In this document: piece after piece, positions 13,092 through 17,959 of the stretch
Layout: each line of letters begins with the position of its first letter
How positions within the stretch are numbered: position 1 is the first letter of the stretch
Source: an uncultured Collinsella sp.
GTDB lineage: Bacteria; Actinomycetota; Coriobacteriia; Coriobacteriales; Coriobacteriaceae
Assembly (NCBI GenBank): GCA_900554325.1
Contig: USHA01000041.1
Coordinates: 1 to 17,959 of the forward strand
Length of the DNA: 17,959 nt
Direction of reading: 5' to 3'
The notes under the pieces: model-generated
Database searches by the model: none
What the model was told of the DNA's origin: nothing
What the model saw: only the letters and a program-made list of their open reading frames with translations
Position numbers and translations under genes: made by a program

Positions 13092-13736
13092 ATGCATATC
13101 TACTCTGTCTCTGATCCCGAGTTCAAGTCCTATGGCAACGTTTGGGATAACGTTCCGTCCGAGCTTACGTCGCCCGTGCTCGAGGCACTTGCCTCCACGC
13201 CCATCCCCGAGGGCAGCAAGTATGTGGCCTCCGCGCCCGAGCTCGAGGGTGTCATGGATGCCGATAAGCTGGGCTTTCTCATGTTTGGCGGTCGTCCCTT
13301 CCAGCTGGGCTGGTGCAACGGCCACAACACGCGTCTCAACTGCCTGGAGTACCACCGCGCGAGCGAGTTCAACCTGGGCGCCCGCGACTTTATCCTGCTC
13401 GTGGCGCATCGCTGGGAGATCGAGGACGGCAAGCTCGATACCGCGTGCGTCAAGGCGTTCCGCGTGCCGGCCGGCACGCTTGTTGAGGTTTTCAACACCA
13501 CGCTTCACTACACGCCCTGCATGGTCGACGACGGCGGCTTCCAGGTGATGGTGGCGCTGCCCGCCGGCACCAACGGCCCGCGCCCCGAGGCTGCAGCCGA
13601 CGTGCCCACGGCTGGCGACAGCTACTGCTACTGGAAGGCCGACAAGTGGGTTCTCTGCCATGCTGACAGCCCCAAGGCTGCCGAGGGCGGCTACGTAGGT
13701 CTCATCGGCAAGAACCTCGACATCGCCGTGGACTAG
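13092..13736 (+). CDS. DUF4867 family cupin-like protein
   Basis: 214 residues. ATG 13092 is chosen for the AGGAG site (13082-13086) 5 nt upstream; the longer frame from 13056 has no such site and spans probable promoter sequence. I recognise the DUF4867 pattern QLGWCNGHNTRLNCLEYHRA followed by SEFN (about 71-94). The second cupin-like motif is FRVPAGTLVEVFNTTLHYTP (123-142). His79, Glu86, His88 and His139 are plausible metal ligands of a double-stranded beta-helix. No signal peptide is seen, so it is cytosolic. Cupin relatives in this size range include sugar isomerases and lyases, but no reaction can be assigned here. It stands alone between a terminator and a long hairpin. Confidence 0.7.
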   Translation: MHIYSVSDPEFKSYGNVWDNVPSELTSPVLEALASTPIPEGSKYVASAPELEGVMDADKLGFLMFGGRPFQLGWCNGHNTRLNCLEYHRASEFNLGARDFILLVAHRWEIEDGKLDTACVKAFRVPAGTLVEVFNTTLHYTPCMVDDGGFQVMVALPAGTNGPRPEAAADVPTAGDSYCYWKADKWVLCHADSPKAAEGGYVGLIGKNLDIAVD

Positions 13737-13741
13737 CGCAT

Positions 13742-13792
13742 CGCCCCAAACCACCACAAAGGTGCCTGTCCCCTTTGCGGTGGTTTGGGGCG
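13742..13792. repeat. Long REP-like hairpin after the DUF4867 gene
   Basis: The arms 13742-13762 and 13772-13792 are complementary at 20 of 21 positions (one A/C mismatch). They carry CGCCCCAAACCACC and AAAGG on the left and enclose a 9-nt loop TGCCTGTCC. No U-run follows on either strand. From 13793 to 13885 nothing else is seen. Confidence 0.7.
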
Positions 13793-13890
13793 GGCGGATA
13801 TCGGGAAGTGCCAGACGGGGGAGGCTACCGGGCGCCTTGCCGTCTGCGGATTTTGGGACATGTGGCCCGCTTTTTGAGCCTGCCTGTCGG

Positions 13891-13896
13891 TACACT
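13891..13896 (+). promoter_or_regulatory. Candidate -10 box for the signalling operon
   Basis: TACACT lies 9 nt before ATG 13906, so transcription would begin at or just before the start codon and the mRNA would be nearly leaderless. The -35 region is poor. Confidence 0.35.
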
Positions 13897-13905
13897 AAAA
13901 GCACT

Positions 13906-15789
13906 ATGGGTACCCGCGAGCGACATATCGGCCACGCGGCCGCCCGGACCGCGCCGGTTGCGGATCCCAGGGGTGGCAGGCTCTTCGCCATGCCGCGATT
14001 CCTTGTTGGCATAACACATCAGGTGTACCGTCACCGCGTCTTTGCTATCGCCGGCGCCATCACCGCGCTGTTCCTCATGCTTTTGGCGGTCTTGCCGGCG
14101 CTGTTTGCCTTCGACCCCAAACTTTCTAACGCCGTGCCCGCCTATAGCAAGGTGTCCGAAGAGGTCGTGGATGCGCTCGCCCATTCGAGCTCTCTCCCGC
14201 TGCTTGTCGCCGCAATTGTATTTTCGATCTGGGGCGTATCGGTCTATCTGCGCTGTTTGGACTATGTGTTGCGTCGCCGCCTTGTGGCCATCGCCACCAT
14301 CTGCGCCCTGTGGATGATCGAAGTCATTCTCAAGTACAAGTCGTTCACGCCGTTCTATGCCACCGTGCTGTGGTACCTGTACTACGTGCCCATGACGCTC
14401 ATTCCGCTGCTCTACCAGCTCTGCGGCCTGCGCCTTGCGGGCCTGGAGCAACACCGCCTGGGGCGCCGCTACTGCGCTGCGCTGTGGATTGCGGCCATCC
14501 TGCTTATCGGATTTGTGCTCACCAACGATTTTCATCAGCAGGTCTTCCGCTTTGACCGTACAAGCGACACCTGGAGTAACGATTACACGTACGGCTGGGG
14601 TTATTTTGTCGTTCTCGTGTGGACGGTCTTCGACTTCGTGGCCTTTTTTATCCTGGTTGGTCGGTCCTCGTCCTTTCGCATCCAGCGTTTCTCGGGCACG
14701 GCGGCGCTCGTACTGCTGGGTGGCGCATTCTTTGCCGTCTCGTATGCGTTGCGCGTGCCCTGGGCATGGAGGCTCAACTTTTCGCCCGTCTATTGCGTCC
14801 TGTGCGTGGTGGCGATGGAAATCTGCCTCGATTGTGGTGTTATCCCGTCGTATCACGGTATTGCCGGCATCTTCGATACCCTGCCGCTCGACCTCAAAGT
14901 GTTGACGCGCGACCTGCAGGAAGTCTACGCCACGCCGGCGTCGCAGCCGCTGCCGGTGGGCGTGCGCGAGGAGCTGCGGGCCCAAGAACACGGGCATGCC
15001 CATGCCTTTACCGTGCCGTCTGCCCCAGACGTTATGTACCGAGCCTTTTCGCTGCTGGGCGGATTTGCCCTGCTTGCCCAGGATGTGTCGGAGCTCAACG
15101 GGCTCAACCGCGAGCTGGCCCATCGCCGCATGGATCTGCAGCGTCAAAACGAGCTGCTTGCGGCCGACTACGACTTAAAGACGCACTTGGCGGACCAGGA
15201 GGCCGAAACCCTGCTGGTGCAAGACGTGGACAAAGCGCTTGCCCGTGCGCTTGATGAGATGTATGGCGTGCTGAGCTCGTTGCCGCCGCTGGCCGACGAG
15301 GCGTCTTCGCGCGAGCGCTTTCGCATGCTGCAATGCGCCAAAATGCTCGTCGCCTATTGCAAGCGCAAGGGGTCGCTTACCTTGGCACAGCACGGGGAGA
15401 GTGGCTTTGATCGCGACCGCATCCAGCTGATCGCTAACGAGCTGGCAAGTGACCTGCGCACCATCGATGTTGATTGCGCCTCGATTATCGCCATACGACG
15501 CCCGATGCATGCCAGCGCGGTGAGCGCGCTGTATGACTGCGTGTACGACTTTGCGTTTTTCGCCTACACCACCGATCATCCGGCGCTCATGTACCATTTG
15601 AGCGATCACGATCCATGCAGTGTTGAGCTGCGTGCCACGCTCTTCTCCGACGACGAGGAAGACCTGTCACAGACGCTTGCCGCGCATGAACTCGAGCGCG
15701 AGTTGCAGGGTCGCAACGTGGCGTATCGTCTTGAAGGCGAGCCTGGACAGCTGCGCATGATCGTCTTGATGCCGCGGGCAGGTGAGTGA
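13906..15789 (+). CDS. Multi-helix membrane sensor with degenerate histidine-kinase-like C-terminus
   Basis: 627 residues from ATG 13906; ATG 13990, with GGCAGG 9 nt upstream, is an alternative start. About eight membrane helices span 47-310. They carry the pattern seen in 7TM-type sensors of anaerobic bacteria: WYLYYVPMTLIPLLY (156-170), TNDFHQ (206-211) and YTYGWGYFVVLVW (227-239). A coiled coil follows (about 385-440), then a helical pair resembling the dimerisation domain of NarL-class kinases (LARALDEMYGVLSSL, then RFRMLQCAKMLVAYCKRKG). No phosphoacceptor His is found at the expected place. The last 150 residues are ATPase-like in secondary structure, but no N-box or glycine box is visible (DCVYDFAFFAY replaces it). 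It may therefore act as a pseudokinase or ligand-sensing partner. It ends 2 nt before the next ATG, in an operon with an intact kinase and response regulator. Confidence 0.72.
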   Translation: MGTRERHIGHAAARTAPVADPRGGRLFAMPRFLVGITHQVYRHRVFAIAGAITALFLMLLAVLPALFAFDPKLSNAVPAYSKVSEEVVDALAHSSSLPLLVAAIVFSIWGVSVYLRCLDYVLRRRLVAIATICALWMIEVILKYKSFTPFYATVLWYLYYVPMTLIPLLYQLCGLRLAGLEQHRLGRRYCAALWIAAILLIGFVLTNDFHQQVFRFDRTSDTWSNDYTYGWGYFVVLVWTVFDFVAFFILVGRSSSFRIQRFSGTAALVLLGGAFFAVSYALRVPWAWRLNFSPVYCVLCVVAMEICLDCGVIPSYHGIAGIFDTLPLDLKVLTRDLQEVYATPASQPLPVGVREELRAQEHGHAHAFTVPSAPDVMYRAFSLLGGFALLAQDVSELNGLNRELAHRRMDLQRQNELLAADYDLKTHLADQEAETLLVQDVDKALARALDEMYGVLSSLPPLADEASSRERFRMLQCAKMLVAYCKRKGSLTLAQHGESGFDRDRIQLIANELASDLRTIDVDCASIIAIRRPMHASAVSALYDCVYDFAFFAYTTDHPALMYHLSDHDPCSVELRATLFSDDEEDLSQTLAAHELERELQGRNVAYRLEGEPGQLRMIVLMPRAGE

Positions 15790-15791
15790 CC

Positions 15792-17285
15792 ATGCAGATA
15801 CCGCTCATTCTTCCCCAGATCGTCGCACTCGACGTCGTCTTTGCCCTGACTGCGTGCTTGCAGATGATTCACGTTCCGCTCATCGCGTCGCGCCGCTCAT
15901 CCTATAACCGCAAGGTGATCTGTGCCTACGAGGCGAGCCTGGTGCTTCACCTGGTCATCTCGGCGCTTATCTTGTTCGGATCGAGCGCCTCATATCTGGT
16001 GGCACCGCCCTGCGTCGTCGCCAAGGCGGCGGGTGCGCTGCTGTGGATCAACGCTGCAATTGTTATCTATGGCGTGGTGCTTATGGTGCACTATCGTCGC
16101 CCCGTCATGCTGGTCGAGCTGCTGCTCGTTGCCGCCGTGACGCCGCCTGCCGTCCGTGCCATGGGCCCGGCATGGACGGCGGTCCTTGTCGCAGAGGCCG
16201 CGTTCTTCCTATTCCGCTCCATCGCGGCGCTCTTGATGGACGTCCGCAACCGGCAAGAGGACATCACCGCGTTTTCGACCATCGAGACCATCAACGTGAT
16301 TCCCGTGGGCATTCTGTATCTGGACCCAAAGGGTCGCCCGCTGCTCATGAATCGCTGCATGCGCAAAAACCTGCTGGAGCTTCATATGCCCACCGACCTG
16401 CGCGATATGGGCGGAACGTGGAGCGGCCTGCGCCAGCTGGGTATGCAGCCGCCCGAGAGAAGCAAAGACCGCGCCCTGATTGACTTGGGTCGCTTTGGCG
16501 AAGATCGCGCTGTGGTCGAGGTGTCCCCGTCCGAAATCCGCCTGTTTGCACGCGATGCCGTTATGGTTTCGGGTCGTCCGCTTGAGCGCGTTATCGGCTT
16601 GGACGTGACGGAATACGCGCACGCCTATGATCGCCTGGCACAGGCTAACCACCTGCTCGAGCTTGCGGGTCAAGAGCTCCAGGCCCAGATCGAAGAAGTC
16701 AAAAAGGTTGCCGACAATGCGGCCTACCTGCGCATGCGTGCCCGCGTGCACGATGTGATCGGCCAGCGCCTGTCCATCCTTCATCGATATCTGGAAGAGG
16801 GGCGTCTGGATGACGAGTCGCTCGAGCAGATTGACCCGCTGCTGCGCTCGATTGCCGCCGACCTGCGTAGCGGTGGCGCTAGCGAGCCTGCGGAGCAACT
16901 GGGCGATATCGTTCATGCCTTTGGCCTGGTGAGCGTTCAGATCGATGTAGATGGATCGCTTCCGGACGATGCTCACGTCGCTGCCGCCTTTTTGCAGATT
17001 ATCCGCGAGGCATCGACCAATGCCACCAAGCATGCGCAGGCCCACCAAGTCCAGGTGCGCCTGTGGCGGGAGGGGTCGGATGGCGGCGCCATTGCACACA
17101 TGACGGTCTCAAACGACGGCGTGCCTGCCCCCGTATCGTATCGCGAGGGAACGGGTTTTCCAGGTATGAGGCATGTCGCGCAAAATCTGGGCGGCAGCCT
17201 GGAGGTCCATGCCGCCCCGCCCTTTACGCTTACGGTATCCATTCCGCTGAACTCCAACGCAACGGTCCAAAGGAGAAGCTCATGA
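15792..17285 (+). CDS. Sensor histidine kinase, NarL/DesK class (membrane + PAS-like + HisKA_3-like + HATPase)
   Basis: 497 residues. ATG 15792 is preferred over the overlapping GTG 15786 because AGGTGAG lies 5 nt upstream of it. Five or six helices occupy about 5-160. A PAS-like domain follows (about 170-285, INVIPVGILYLDPKGRPLLM), then a coiled coil. The dimerisation motif is RVHDVIGQRLSIL with phosphoacceptor His320 and Asp321. The ATPase domain shows the N-box REASTNATKH (405-414, Asn410), the SNDG box (Asp442) and GTGFPGM (453-459). It should autophosphorylate on His320 and pass the phosphate to the response regulator encoded immediately downstream, whose ATG overlaps this stop (ATGA). 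The signal is unknown; it may be received together with the upstream pseudokinase-like protein. Confidence 0.88.
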   Translation: MQIPLILPQIVALDVVFALTACLQMIHVPLIASRRSSYNRKVICAYEASLVLHLVISALILFGSSASYLVAPPCVVAKAAGALLWINAAIVIYGVVLMVHYRRPVMLVELLLVAAVTPPAVRAMGPAWTAVLVAEAAFFLFRSIAALLMDVRNRQEDITAFSTIETINVIPVGILYLDPKGRPLLMNRCMRKNLLELHMPTDLRDMGGTWSGLRQLGMQPPERSKDRALIDLGRFGEDRAVVEVSPSEIRLFARDAVMVSGRPLERVIGLDVTEYAHAYDRLAQANHLLELAGQELQAQIEEVKKVADNAAYLRMRARVHDVIGQRLSILHRYLEEGRLDDESLEQIDPLLRSIAADLRSGGASEPAEQLGDIVHAFGLVSVQIDVDGSLPDDAHVAAAFLQIIREASTNATKHAQAHQVQVRLWREGSDGGAIAHMTVSNDGVPAPVSYREGTGFPGMRHVAQNLGGSLEVHAAPPFTLTVSIPLNSNATVQRRSS

Positions 17286-17902
17286 TTCGTATCCTTATCG
17301 TCGAAGACCAAGCCATCTTGCGCGAGAGCCTCGCGCGCTCCGTTGGCGACCAGCCCGACATGACCGTTGTTGCCGCCATCGCCGATGCCTCAGATGCCTT
17401 GGACGTTGCGCTCAAGGAGCGCCCGGACATGATACTGATGGATGTGTGCACTGAGCACGATTCCAACGGCATCGTGGCGGCGGCGCGCATCAAGGAGCAG
17501 CTGCCCGAGTGCCGCGTCATTATCATGACGGGCATGCCCGAGATTACGTTTGTGGATCAGGCGCGCGAGGCAGGCGTCGACAGCTTTGTGTACAAGAACG
17601 TCGGCATCGATGAGCTCTTTGCCGTGATGCGCTCCACGCTGGCGGGTTACTGCACGTTTCCCAAGCCGCCCGAAAGCATCTTTTCGGGCACGGCGGCGCT
17701 CGACGACGTTGAGCTGTCGATTTTGCGCCTTGCCTGCGAAGGCAAGAGCCGTCGCGAGATTGCGGCCGAGTTGTTTATGAGCGAGGGCACGATCAAGCGC
17801 CGTATCTCGGAGATTCTCAACAAGACCGGCTACGACAACATCATGCGCCTGGCCGTGCACGCGGTGACCGAAGGCAGCATCGTCCCCAATATGGAGCGCT
17901 AA
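17282..17902 (+). CDS. NarL/LuxR-type response regulator
   Basis: 206 residues. ATG 17282 follows AAAGGAG (17269-17275) by 6 nt and overlaps the kinase stop by 4 nt (ATGA), so translation is coupled. The receiver domain (1-122) has the acidic pair Glu8/Asp9, phosphoacceptor Asp54 (ILMDV), Thr83 (MTGM) and Lys105 (VYKN). A LuxR-type helix-turn-helix occupies about 140-200 (DDVELSILRLACEGKSRREI, then SEGTIKRRISEILNKTG). On phosphorylation by the neighbouring kinase it should dimerise and bind DNA. Its targets are not visible in the window. Confidence 0.93.
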   Translation: MIRILIVEDQAILRESLARSVGDQPDMTVVAAIADASDALDVALKERPDMILMDVCTEHDSNGIVAAARIKEQLPECRVIIMTGMPEITFVDQAREAGVDSFVYKNVGIDELFAVMRSTLAGYCTFPKPPESIFSGTAALDDVELSILRLACEGKSRREIAAELFMSEGTIKRRISEILNKTGYDNIMRLAVHAVTEGSIVPNMER

Positions 17903-17930
17903 CGCTCGTTACCTATCGGCACAAAGCGAC

Positions 17931-17959
17931 GGGGCCGCAGGATTATCTCCTGCGGCCCC
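17931..17959 (+). terminator. Terminator hairpin at the end of the signalling operon (cut by the window edge)
   Basis: A 12-bp perfect stem (GGGGCCGCAGGA at 17931-17942 with 17948-17959) has a TTATC loop. Whether a U-run follows cannot be seen. Confidence 0.7.

Noticed and set aside
15786..15791. GTG start for the histidine kinase overlapping the previous stop
   Set aside because: AGGTGAG is correctly placed for ATG 15792 and overlaps the GTG itself.
1..17959. CRISPR arrays, tRNA or rRNA genes, insertion-sequence transposases
   Set aside because: No regularly spaced direct repeats, no cloverleaf-type or rRNA segments and no transposase motifs were seen on either strand.

Overview
The window is a GC-rich chromosomal segment whose gene content fits an anaerobic gut actinobacterium of the Coriobacteriia, most likely Collinsella or a close relative. 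This is inferred from codon use and from the set of families: a PRC-fused MgtE-like protein, an Eggerthella-type Nramp-related transporter, a DUF4867 protein, LuxS, and kinases with multi-helix membrane domains. I could not run a database search. Nearly every gene is on the plus strand. The exception is one large membrane acyltransferase at about 8.0-10.2 kb. Long open frames opposite or inside the real genes are by-products of the high GC content.

Layout. (a) 1-2.6 kb: the 3' end of a CorC/HlyC-type CBS protein, then a small protein that looks like the isolated N-terminal domain of cyanophycin synthetase (with HxxEH) carrying an acidic tail, then a translationally coupled YtxH/PRC-barrel pair ended by a clean hairpin. 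(b) 2.6-4.0 kb: a membrane-anchored NodB-fold protein that has lost its metal-binding histidines. (c) 4.1-7.5 kb: an extended -10 promoter, a structured leader of about 200 nt, an MgtE-like protein with PRC, MgtE-N and CBS modules but an atypical membrane domain, and 8 nt later an Nramp-family transporter with substitutions that suggest a Mg2+-type (NRMT) protein. A strong terminator follows. (d) 7.5-8.0 kb: an AT-rich intergenic segment with a 32-bp near-perfect inverted repeat, resembling a small non-autonomous element. (e) 8.0-10.2 kb (minus): an OatA-like acyltransferase/SGNH protein. (f) 10.3-12.4 kb: a ribokinase-nucleoside hydrolase operon with an operator-like palindrome over its promoter. 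(g) 12.4-13.7 kb: luxS and a DUF4867 cupin-like gene. (h) 13.9-17.9 kb: a three-gene signalling operon made of a multi-helix protein with a degenerate kinase core, a NarL-class histidine kinase and a LuxR-type response regulator, ended by a hairpin at the window edge.

How the genes may work together. The MgtE-like/NRMT pair looks like a Mg2+ uptake unit in which the MgtE-like protein may sense Mg2+ and the NRMT may be the pore. The nucleoside hydrolase and ribokinase form a short route from nucleosides to ribose-5-phosphate. LuxS acts in the activated methyl cycle and makes the AI-2 precursor. The terminal operon is a complete two-component relay with an added pseudokinase-like membrane subunit; its target genes are not visible here.
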